Positions 15,533 to 22,709 of a stretch of 40,904 bases of DNA are shown piece after piece. Position numbers and translations under genes: made by a program. Within the stretch, counting starts at the first letter, position 1, and each line of letters starts with the position of its first letter. This stretch comes from an uncultured Thalassolituus sp. (GTDB lineage: Bacteria; Pseudomonadota; Gammaproteobacteria; Pseudomonadales; Oceanobacteraceae). Under the pieces are notes generated by a model. It did no database searches. It saw only the letters and a program-made list of their open reading frames with translations, and was not told the DNA's origin. The stretch spans positions 1-40,904 of the forward strand of contig CAJXUK010000027.1 in NCBI GenBank assembly GCA_913061435.1, in the 5' to 3' direction.

Positions 15533-16807
15533 CTATCTAGAATTGGATTGCACTAAGGGTTTTCTCGAAAGAAAGCTAAAGCCCAAGAATGCAATAACAA
15601 CACATGCGGTCATAACCCACGCCATAGGGCTAAGACTGTGGGTTTGAGTCATTGAAAACTGCAGTTCATGTAACAGCGACCATAAAATTCCCATTAGCGC
15701 ACCTAAGGTAAATTCAGTAACACCAATAACTGCAGTGGCTGTGCCGCTGATGTCGGGAAAAAAGTTAAGCGCACCGGCAGTAGCATTGGCTGCAACTAAA
15801 CCAATTGAACCAACAAATACCATAACCAAAGCAACAATGATGGACAGGTTGGGGTCAAAATAACTGGCAATGATTAAACCTACGCCGCAAAGTATTTGCA
15901 GGCCCAAGCCCAGAGTTAAAATGGATGCAGACGAGTAATGATTTAAAGCCCAAACGTTAACCCGATTCATCAGCATCATTAACAATACATTGCCGCCAAA
16001 AATAAACGGAAAAAGTTGCGCACTTACCGAAAAATACTCCATATAAGCAAAAGCAGACGCTGTAATAAATACAAACATGCCGCTAAAACTTAAACTAATG
16101 GCCATCACAAACCCCATAGCTTGAGGGTGGGTTAAAACCCGTTTATAGGCTTGCCAAGGTTTGCTGGAAGGTTTGATGGAAGGTTGAGTCACCCTATTAT
16201 TATCTGGTTTTTTACGGGTTTCAGGTAAGCGCCATAGAAGCAATACCATGACGCAGGCAGAGTAAATCGCTAGGATTAAAAAAATAGTTTGCCAGCTAAA
16301 ATAAGTAATAATCAGTGAGCCAAGCAAGGGAGCGATTAGCGGTGCAGACATCATCACAATGGCCACCATGGATAACACCTTGGCCATTTCATCGCCTGAA
16401 AATAAATCGCGAATTATCGCCGATGAATTGACTGTTGCGATACCACCGCCAATGGCTTGCAAGGCTCTTAGTGCTAGTAACTGTTCAATGCTTTCTGTTT
16501 GGGTTAACAACAAACTGGTGATCGAAAATAACATTAAGCCGATTGCAATCATCGGTTTGCGGCCAAATTTATCAGACAAAGGCCCGCCTAGCAGTTGGCC
16601 TAAAGCAAAGCCCAGCAAAAATGTACTAATGCTTACTTCAACATAATGAATGGCGGTTGCTAAATCGGTCGCCATTACCTTCATTGCCGGTAAATACATG
16701 TCGATTGCAAATGGTGCAACGGCAACCAGCATAGCCAACAAAATCGCTAGGGATCGAATAGAGGGTTTAGAAGAAAGTGAAGAAGAGGGTGAAGATTGAG
16801 TGGGCAT
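15533..16807 (-). CDS. Bcr/CflA family MFS multidrug exporter
   Basis: 424-residue major-facilitator transporter of the Bcr/CflA drug:proton antiporter type, with about 12 membrane helices. The first helix reads LLAMLVAVAPFAIDMYLPA, with the Asp-Met-Tyr-Leu-Pro signature of the family. The loop 2-3 motif is GPLSDKFGRKP and motif C-like Pro/Gly residues occur in helix 5 (SAPLIAPLLG). It likely exports drugs such as bicyclomycin or chloramphenicol, or cell metabolites; the substrate is not predictable. A Ser-rich tail precedes helix 1. It is divergent from the ABC exporter gene (71-bp gap), and its 3' end faces the small 43-codon gene. Confidence 0.93.
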   Translation of the reverse strand: MPTQSSPSSSLSSKPSIRSLAILLAMLVAVAPFAIDMYLPAMKVMATDLATAIHYVEVSISTFLLGFALGQLLGGPLSDKFGRKPMIAIGLMLFSITSLLLTQTESIEQLLALRALQAIGGGIATVNSSAIIRDLFSGDEMAKVLSMVAIVMMSAPLIAPLLGSLIITYFSWQTIFLILAIYSACVMVLLLWRLPETRKKPDNNRVTQPSIKPSSKPWQAYKRVLTHPQAMGFVMAISLSFSGMFVFITASAFAYMEYFSVSAQLFPFIFGGNVLLMMLMNRVNVWALNHYSSASILTLGLGLQILCGVGLIIASYFDPNLSIIVALVMVFVGSIGLVAANATAGALNFFPDISGTATAVIGVTEFTLGALMGILWSLLHELQFSMTQTHSLSPMAWVMTACVVIAFLGFSFLSRKPLVQSNSR

Positions 16808-16878
16808 AAGTTATAAAGGCTGCAAAAAATAGCCGTTGATTATACGTTATTTATTGAATAAAAAATAAAGGATAAAAC

Positions 16879-18642
16879 ATGTTAATTTGGTTGTGGCAGT
16901 TTGTGCGCCCATATCGGTTGCGATTAGTGATTGCGATTATTGCCTTAGTATTAACAGCCGCTTTGACCTTGTCTTTGGGCCAAGGCATTAAGTTGATGAT
17001 TGACGAGGGTTTTTCTGATCAATCAACATCGGGTCTCGCCCATGCTTTAAGTTGGGTAGGCATTATTATTGTTGCCATGTCTGTTGGTGCTTACTTTCGT
17101 TTTTATATGGTGTCTTGGCTGGGTGAGCGCGTAATTGCTGATATCCGCAAAAAACTGTATTCGCATCTTGTCAGTTTGCCGCCCAGCTTTTTTGAAGATA
17201 ACTTAGCTGGAGAAATTCAAAGTCGTGTTACTACCGATACTACATTACTGCAAACAGTGATTGGTTCTTCCTTCTCGTTTGCTCTGCGTAATGCGTTAAC
17301 CTTTGTCGGTGGTTTAACCTTAATGTTTATTAGTAACGTTAAACTCACCCTGATTGTATTGCTGGTGGTGCCTTTTATTGTTTTCCCGTTGATTTACTTT
17401 GGCCGTAAAGTAAAAAAATTGTCTCGCGATAGCCAAGATAAAATTGCCACTGTAGGCGCTTGGGCAGGAGAAAGCCTACAGCACATTAAAGTTGTACAAG
17501 CCTTTACCCGAGAAGCGCTGGTTAATGAACAATTTGGCCGTGCAGCAGAAAGTGCTTTTGAGGTGGCATTAAAACGCATTCGCCAAAGGGCTTTATTGAT
17601 TGCCTTAGTGATGATGATGGTAATGGGCGCAGTGGCGGGTATGTTATTTGTTGGGGGCAGCGACGTTATTGCGGGTGAATTATCGGCGGGTGATTTAGCC
17701 GCGTTTGTTTTTTACGCCATCATGGTGGCGGGCTCGTTAGCGGCGGTTACGGAAGTATATGGTGAAGTGCAACGCGCCGCCGGTGCAGCCGAGCGCATAA
17801 GAGAACTCATGGCGACACAATCAGGTATTCAATCACCTTCTATTTCTACAGCAAAAACGACGTCTGCAGAACAACAAACCGCACCCTTAATTGAGTTTAA
17901 CCATGTTACTTACACCTATCCTTCGCGCCCTGACACTCATGCGATAGCGCGTTTAAATCTTGCCATTAATGCAGGAGAGAGCATTGCATTGGTTGGCCCA
18001 TCGGGAGCGGGTAAGTCCACCTTGTTTGAATTGTTATTGCGATTTCGCGATCCACAACATGGTGAGCTAAAAATATTAGGAAAATCCTTACCAGATTGGG
18101 ACTTAGAGCAACTGCGCAGTCAGTTTGCCCTAGTACCTCAGCAGCCGGTGCTGTTCAGTGCTAATGTTTGGGATAATTTAAAATATGGTCGCCCAGACGC
18201 AACCGAAGCCGAAGTGATAGCGGCGGCAAAAGCGGCCCATGCCGATGAGTTTATTGCCCAACTGCCCCATGGCTATCAATCCTTTTTAGGTGAACAGGGC
18301 GTCAAACTGTCGGGTGGGCAAAAACAACGACTCGCCATAGCCCGTGCGATATTACGCGACCCCAAAATATTGTTACTAGATGAAGCCACCAGTGCCCTTG
18401 ATGCACAAAGCGAACACTACGTGCAACAAGCTTTAAATACTCTAATGGCAGGGCGAACAACCCTGGTGATAGCTCACCGTTTGGCAACTGTAAGACACGT
18501 TGATCGCATTGCCGTATTCGATCACGGCCAGCTGGTGGATGTGGGCAGCCATGAAGAGCTTATACACAGTTCAGAACTGTATAAACGCTTGTCTGACTTA
18601 CAGTTTTCTAACGAAAATATGGAAGAATTGGGTACAATTTGA
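16879..18642 (+). CDS. MsbA-like ABC exporter, fused membrane and ATPase domains
   Basis: 587-residue half-transporter expected to work as a homodimer in the inner membrane. Six membrane helices (about 1-310) lead to a nucleotide-binding domain with Walker A GPSGAGKST (from 373), signature LSGGQKQR (from 477), Walker B LLLDEAT (Asp501, catalytic Glu502) and a switch His in VIAHRL. It resembles lipid/multidrug exporters of the ABCB class. An E. coli-like lipid A flippase role cannot be claimed, since MsbA normally sits next to lpxK and no such gene is here. AAGGA precedes the ATG. The next gene starts 115 bp later behind its own promoter. Confidence 0.93.
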   Translation: MLIWLWQFVRPYRLRLVIAIIALVLTAALTLSLGQGIKLMIDEGFSDQSTSGLAHALSWVGIIIVAMSVGAYFRFYMVSWLGERVIADIRKKLYSHLVSLPPSFFEDNLAGEIQSRVTTDTTLLQTVIGSSFSFALRNALTFVGGLTLMFISNVKLTLIVLLVVPFIVFPLIYFGRKVKKLSRDSQDKIATVGAWAGESLQHIKVVQAFTREALVNEQFGRAAESAFEVALKRIRQRALLIALVMMMVMGAVAGMLFVGGSDVIAGELSAGDLAAFVFYAIMVAGSLAAVTEVYGEVQRAAGAAERIRELMATQSGIQSPSISTAKTTSAEQQTAPLIEFNHVTYTYPSRPDTHAIARLNLAINAGESIALVGPSGAGKSTLFELLLRFRDPQHGELKILGKSLPDWDLEQLRSQFALVPQQPVLFSANVWDNLKYGRPDATEAEVIAAAKAAHADEFIAQLPHGYQSFLGEQGVKLSGGQKQRLAIARAILRDPKILLLDEATSALDAQSEHYVQQALNTLMAGRTTLVIAHRLATVRHVDRIAVFDHGQLVDVGSHEELIHSSELYKRLSDLQFSNENMEELGTI

Positions 18643-18646
18643 AAAA

Positions 18647-18674
18647 TTGACAAAATCATAATTATCATTAAAAT
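18647..18674 (+). promoter_or_regulatory. Sigma-70 promoter with Fur-like box
   Basis: TTGACA (18647-18652), a 16-bp spacer and TAAAAT (18669-18674) form a strong housekeeping promoter ahead of the outer-membrane protein gene. The spacer and -10 coincide with a Fur-box-like sequence, 18654-18672, read on the minus strand as TTTAATGATAATTATGATT, which agrees with the 19-bp Fur consensus at about 14 positions. This is the classical geometry for iron-dependent repression. Zur recognises similar AT-rich dyads, so the metal is not certain. Confidence 0.55.
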
Positions 18675-18757
18675 GCCGACAACTAGCACGGAAGCTAATC
18701 AATCGGCCTCTCCTTGCATCTCTTTTATGCAACTCCCTTTAGATTTATGGATGAATT

Positions 18758-19357
18758 ATGAAAAAATCAATAACTTCTGCTTCTATATTACTGTTAAGTT
18801 CACTAGCAATGACCACTCAAGCTGAGGTTGAGTCGGGGGTGTATTTAGGGGTTAATAGCAACACCAGTTTAAGTGGAACTTATAAAGCGGAGTATGAAAA
18901 CTCTGGTTTTACATCTGAAAGTGAATCAGATATCGATACCACGGGTGCGAGTTTATTTATTGGTTATCGAAGCAGTAGAAATAATCGTTTTCAGCTTTCT
19001 TTCTCATCAATCGATATTGATTACGAAGGTGGCGGTTCTGACGAAGCCGTTGGTACTGATCTAGATTGGCAGTTTGTGTATGGCGAAAGTACTGTTCAGC
19101 CATACTGGGGCTTAGGATTTGGTTTATATACCTTAGAAGATACCGCTGATCTATTTACTTCTGGCGATGATCTCAAAGGTGTATCTTTTCAGCTTGCAGC
19201 TGGCGCAAAGTTTGACCTTCATGAACATTTTGAACTAGACGCTTCTTATCACATTAAAAGCATCGCATGGCAAGAAATCGAGGTATTAAGTGGTGATACG
19301 CTTAATTTAAGCCACACCTTTAGTTATATTAACTTAGGTGCTGCTATTAAGTTTTAA
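18758..19357 (+). CDS. Small outer-membrane beta-barrel protein
   Basis: 199 residues with a signal peptide (MKKSITSASILLLSS, cleavage near TQA-E). The mature protein shows alternating hydrophobic/polar strands, GVYLGVNSN at the start, PYWGLGFGLYTL in the middle and the C-terminal strand SYINLGAAIKF ending in Phe, the sorting signal for the Bam complex. Size and pattern suggest an 8-stranded barrel of the OmpW/OmpX/OmpA-barrel kind; the exact family is not recognised. A strong promoter with a Fur-like box lies upstream and a clear terminator follows, so it is probably a single-gene transcript, possibly metal-regulated. Confidence 0.82.
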   Translation: MKKSITSASILLLSSLAMTTQAEVESGVYLGVNSNTSLSGTYKAEYENSGFTSESESDIDTTGASLFIGYRSSRNNRFQLSFSSIDIDYEGGGSDEAVGTDLDWQFVYGESTVQPYWGLGFGLYTLEDTADLFTSGDDLKGVSFQLAAGAKFDLHEHFELDASYHIKSIAWQEIEVLSGDTLNLSHTFSYINLGAAIKF

Positions 19358-19369
19358 TAAGCACGCATT

Positions 19370-19405
19370 AAGAAGGCTTGAGCTGCTTAAGCCTTCTTGA
19401 TTTTT
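19370..19405 (+). terminator. Intrinsic terminator after outer-membrane protein gene
   Basis: AAGAAGGCTT (19370-19379) and AAGCCTTCTT (19389-19398) form a perfect 10-bp stem with a 9-nt loop, followed by GATTTTT. It begins 12 bp after the stop codon. Confidence 0.85.
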
Positions 19406-19441
19406 CAATCTTCTTTTTTTAGCTGTTTTTTCATTTCTTGT

Positions 19442-19483
19442 TTTGTTCTTTGTTCTTTGTTCTTTGTTCTTTGTTCTTTGTTC
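19442..19483. repeat. Perfect heptamer tandem array (TTTGTTC x6)
   Basis: Six uninterrupted copies of TTTGTTC, with a degraded copy on the left side, lie in the gap between the terminator of the barrel gene and the porin. The unit is not a multiple of three and the copies are identical, typical of recent polymerase slippage. It is 312 bp upstream of the porin start codon. Confidence 0.95.
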
Positions 19484-19794
19484 TTAGCCTTAGTTTTAGT
19501 CTTCAAACCCCTCTATTTTTATAACTCACAGCCTAAAATAACCAAGGTAATTGAGTTATATTTACTTTTTTATCAGCGATAAAAAAACAATAAGTTACAA
19601 AAAAAGTGTCCAACAATTTATTCAAAAAATGTCTATTTGATCAAGAATCATGTAAAGTTTTGCCGGAATTCTGATTACAGGGCGCTTTTTTGCTCAGGTT
19701 CTGATCAGTGCAGGTGACGATTTTGTAGTCTAGGCTTTGTATAGGTTATATGACTTACCTAATAATAATTTAAGAATAATGAGGTTTTACCTAC
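19484..19794. other. Porin upstream region
   Basis: No gene is supported. The porin promoter should be here; a loose candidate is TTGTAG near 19724 with TATATG about 18 bp later. Just before the porin start, AGGT-TTT-ACCT can fold on the ribosome-binding AGG, leaving 3 bases to the ATG. Confidence 0.4.
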
Positions 19795-20973
19795 ATGCAT
19801 AAAAAAACTCTTTTAGCCATCGCAATTGCTGGCATCACGGCTTCTCATACTGCGTCTGCAGCCCCTAGCGCTGAAATTTATGGTTTTGTAGACATAGGTT
19901 TAGAGCACTTTAATGAATCTGCTCTATCTAATGGTACTGATGTTTTTGCTGGTGGCGATACGCCAAACGGCAATAGCGATGAGCAAGAGTTTGCTTTAAC
20001 CAACAACGTACAATCTCGCATTGGTATTAAAGGCGAAGAAGATATTGAAGACGGTTGGAAAGGCACCTATCGCATGGAGTTCCGCGCTAACGTATTAGAA
20101 AGCGGTGGTAATGCATTGCGTACACGTTTGGGTTGGTTGGGGTTAGAAAAAGGTGATCATCACTTTAAAGTGGGTACTCAGTGGTCTCCTTTTATGCAGT
20201 ACAGCGCATGGAATACCGCCCGTGGTGAGTCTCAGGGTTTAGCCTCTTATTTCTACATTGCTGATGAACTTAAAGGTTCTATGCAGTATGGTTTCCGTAA
20301 TGCTAGCGTAATTAGCTATACCTATGGCGATGGCGGCTGGGGCACAGCGTCTCCTTACACGGGTACAATCGCACTGCATGTGGGTGATGATAATACCAAA
20401 GTGACAGTACCAGGAGCTAATGGCGCACCTAGTAGTGAAGAACTGACCAACGATGCGGGTATTACCGGTGTGTCGGTTGCTGGTGCAGCGACGTTTGGTA
20501 ACTTAACCTTGAATGCTGTTTACACACAGAATTTGGTTGCAGAAAGTGATGTAGCTACAGCGGCACTGGAAGCTGCAATTCTTTCTGGTGATGCTTCAGA
20601 TATTGCTGACGCTCAAGACTTAGTGACTGAGCCGGCTATTTTCGGTGCTGGTGCTAAGTTCCAAGCCACGCCAGAGCTAGAGTTTGGCTTTGCATACCGT
20701 GGTGCCGATCGTGATACTGAAGAAAACGAATACACGTACTCAACGTCGTTCTCTACTCAGTATAAATTTGACGATAAAACAGACATTCACTTAGGTGTTG
20801 GCCAAGGTGAAGATGATGATTCTTCTGCTCGCCAGTTGAAGCTTAACTTGTACGGACAAGTTTGGTATCAAGTAACCGACAGCCGTTCAGTGCGTTTTGA
20901 ATTCGAACACGCTGATTATGGTGACGATGGTGAAGTGCTTGTAACATTGCTGAGTATGCGTCAGGCTTTTTAA
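19795..20973 (+). CDS. Gram-negative trimeric porin
   Basis: 392-residue outer-membrane general porin. Signal peptide MHKKTLLAIAIAGITASHTASA is followed by the typical first strand EIYGFVDIGLEHF, then QSRIGIKGEEDIEDGWKGTYRMEF, the loop-3 neighbourhood KVGTQWSPF, and many alternating strands, ending in VTLLSMRQAF with terminal Phe. The mature protein is acidic, common in marine porins. It is likely a 16-stranded trimer for diffusion of small polar solutes. It has its own terminator, so it is monocistronic. A short stem may cover the ribosome site, and a heptamer repeat array lies upstream. Confidence 0.93.
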   Translation: MHKKTLLAIAIAGITASHTASAAPSAEIYGFVDIGLEHFNESALSNGTDVFAGGDTPNGNSDEQEFALTNNVQSRIGIKGEEDIEDGWKGTYRMEFRANVLESGGNALRTRLGWLGLEKGDHHFKVGTQWSPFMQYSAWNTARGESQGLASYFYIADELKGSMQYGFRNASVISYTYGDGGWGTASPYTGTIALHVGDDNTKVTVPGANGAPSSEELTNDAGITGVSVAGAATFGNLTLNAVYTQNLVAESDVATAALEAAILSGDASDIADAQDLVTEPAIFGAGAKFQATPELEFGFAYRGADRDTEENEYTYSTSFSTQYKFDDKTDIHLGVGQGEDDDSSARQLKLNLYGQVWYQVTDSRSVRFEFEHADYGDDGEVLVTLLSMRQAF

Positions 20974-21005
20974 GCAAAACTGATTGATTATACCGGTCTC
21001 TAAAG

Positions 21006-21037
21006 GGCGCATGACTTAGGTTATGCGCCTTTTTTTA
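21006..21037 (+). terminator. Intrinsic terminator after porin
   Basis: GGCGCATGAC and GTTATGCGCC pair over 10 positions with one G-U, loop TTAG, followed by seven T. The T-run includes the stop codon of the convergent MocA-like gene, so the intergenic space is fully used. Confidence 0.9.
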
Positions 21038-21622
21038 TGTCTGCATATCTTCTATGCGATCAACATCCGCTAACAGTGAATGCTCGTTAAACGTTATTAA
21101 TTTTTGCTGCTGAATAATACTCTTAGCGCCATCATCTCCACTCAATTGACTGAGTTTTATTTTATAAAACTGCGGAAAATAAACCGGATGCAGCGGGATG
21201 TTTTCTTCGTTTTTTATGATGCTGGGGCGTACGATTTGATGCGGGTTTTGAATAATATTAGTAATTAATGCTTCCACAATATTCGCGCTTAGATTGGGCA
21301 TGTCGGCTAATGCGATCATCCAACCTTGCCATAATGGATTCGCTAACACACCATGAGCTATGCTGCTGCCCATGCCTAGGTGAGCATCGGAGCACAGGGT
21401 ATACGCAATGTCTTGTTCGGTTAAATAAGCAATTAATGCAGGATTACTAATGCGTGTAACCACACACAAGTTAAGCTGATAACGTTTAGCCATGGCTTTT
21501 AACGGTGCAAGGCTATGAGCAATAAGGGGCTTACCATCGGGCATGGTTGCCATTAATTTATCACTGCCAAATCGGCTTGATTGGCCAGCAGCTAAAACGA
21601 GTATTCCAAAATCAGGAGTCAT
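21035..21622 (-). CDS. MocA-like molybdenum cofactor nucleotidyltransferase
   Basis: 195-residue nucleotidyltransferase with the signature LAAGQSSRFGSDKLM at residues 10-24 and a metal-site region ALADMPNLS. MocA and relatives attach CMP (or similar) to molybdopterin to make the dinucleotide cofactor used by the xanthine-oxidase family. It is the last gene of the four-gene operon with an XdhC protein and the two hydroxylase subunits, which supports cofactor maturation for that enzyme. The 114-bp gap to xdhC is the only loose spacing in the group. Choice of CTP over GTP is inferred from the context. Confidence 0.85.
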   Translation of the reverse strand: MTPDFGILVLAAGQSSRFGSDKLMATMPDGKPLIAHSLAPLKAMAKRYQLNLCVVTRISNPALIAYLTEQDIAYTLCSDAHLGMGSSIAHGVLANPLWQGWMIALADMPNLSANIVEALITNIIQNPHQIVRPSIIKNEENIPLHPVYFPQFYKIKLSQLSGDDGAKSIIQQQKLITFNEHSLLADVDRIEDMQT

Positions 21623-21736
21623 TGTTCGATTTGCCTAATACTGTTTGGTACTTTTTAAGTGAACAGCGTGTTAAGTGGAAAGTTTGTGTGCGTTATGTCA
21701 GTTTTCTATTATTTAAAAGATTGTTTAAAAAATGCT

Positions 21737-22705
21737 TTAAATAACGTTTCTTTTAGCGCGTTCAGCAATCAGTTGTGCGGCAATAGAAACGGCTATTTCA
21801 TAAGGGGTACGGCTTTTAACATCAAGCCCTATTGGGGCGTGCAGTTTTTCTATTTGTTGGCCTGTTACTTCTAATTCTAATAGCCTTTGGCGTCTTAGGT
21901 TAGATGTTTTTAATGAGCCCATAGCGCCGACGTAAAAAGCGTCGGTTGTGAGAGCTTGCATCATAGCCATGTCATCGACTCTAGGGTCGTGAGCCAACGC
22001 GACAATAGCACAATGATGATCGTTAAAGGAATCGGCAATAACATCATCGGGCATGGCTTTAATCACATTAACGCCTTCTACCTGCCACCCTTGTAAAAAC
22101 TCATCGCGAAAATCGCATAAGGTAATGTCGAATTCTAGGTTTTTAGCAATTTCAGCTAAACAACGTGCAACTTCACCTGCACCGACTATGAGCAATTTGT
22201 CGTGAGGTTTTAGTGTATGAATAACTTGCTGCGGCTGACGCTGAATATCGGGCTGTTTAGTGGCCGTCACGGTTTTAATGCTGGCATCGGTTAAATTAAT
22301 ACAACGGCTTATCCATTGCCGTTGCTGCAGGGATTTTTCTATTTTCTGAAAATGTGCTTGGTGTGAGGGCGCAATTTTTTCTATTAAAACGTCCAAATGC
22401 CCACCACAAGGCAGTGCCAGTCGTGAGCGTTGTTCTTCACTCTCGCCATATCGCACTATCATCGGCCAAGGGTTTGCTGCGTCTGCAGTTAAGCGGTTTT
22501 CGGCTAACTGGTTAATTAACTCTTGCTCGATGCAGCCACCAGAAAGCGAGCCAATAATGCCTTTGTCTGGGTGATAAATCATCATCGAGCCCGCTGGTCT
22601 TGGAGAAGAACCATAGGTTTCGATCACAGTGGCTAACCAAGGCGTAATGCCCTGATTAAGCCACATGTTGAGCTGTTGTAAAACAAACCAATTACTGCCG
22701 TTCAT
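21737..22705 (-). CDS. XdhC family molybdenum-cofactor insertion protein
   Basis: XdhC/CoxI-type chaperone that binds Mo cofactor, promotes its sulfuration and inserts it into a xanthine-oxidase-type apoenzyme. Seen are the N-terminal XdhC_CoxI region (WLATVIETYGSSPRPAGSMM, GSLSGGCIEQEL) and the C-terminal Rossmann part LLIVGAGEVARCLAEIAK with the late motif FYVGAMGS. I start at the ATG 22705, which has GGTAAG just upstream and lies a few bases after the Mo-subunit stop (322 aa). The longer TTG start at 22738 would overlap that gene by 29 bp. Confidence 0.9.
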   Translation of the reverse strand: MNGSNWFVLQQLNMWLNQGITPWLATVIETYGSSPRPAGSMMIYHPDKGIIGSLSGGCIEQELINQLAENRLTADAANPWPMIVRYGESEEQRSRLALPCGGHLDVLIEKIAPSHQAHFQKIEKSLQQRQWISRCINLTDASIKTVTATKQPDIQRQPQQVIHTLKPHDKLLIVGAGEVARCLAEIAKNLEFDITLCDFRDEFLQGWQVEGVNVIKAMPDDVIADSFNDHHCAIVALAHDPRVDDMAMMQALTTDAFYVGAMGSLKTSNLRRQRLLELEVTGQQIEKLHAPIGLDVKSRTPYEIAVSIAAQLIAERAKRNVI

Positions 22706-22709
22706 TAAC

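Noticed and set aside
18302..18487. 61-codon frame antisense to the ABC exporter ATPase domain
   Set aside because: Complement of the signature and Walker B region; clear shadow.
19442..19483. CRISPR-like array
   Set aside because: Units are 7 bp with no spacers and no cas genes in the window.
19397..19582. 61-codon plus-strand frame rich in Cys, Phe and Leu over the heptamer array
   Set aside because: It is the translation of the TTTGTTC repeat itself, starts inside the terminator stem and has no ribosome site.
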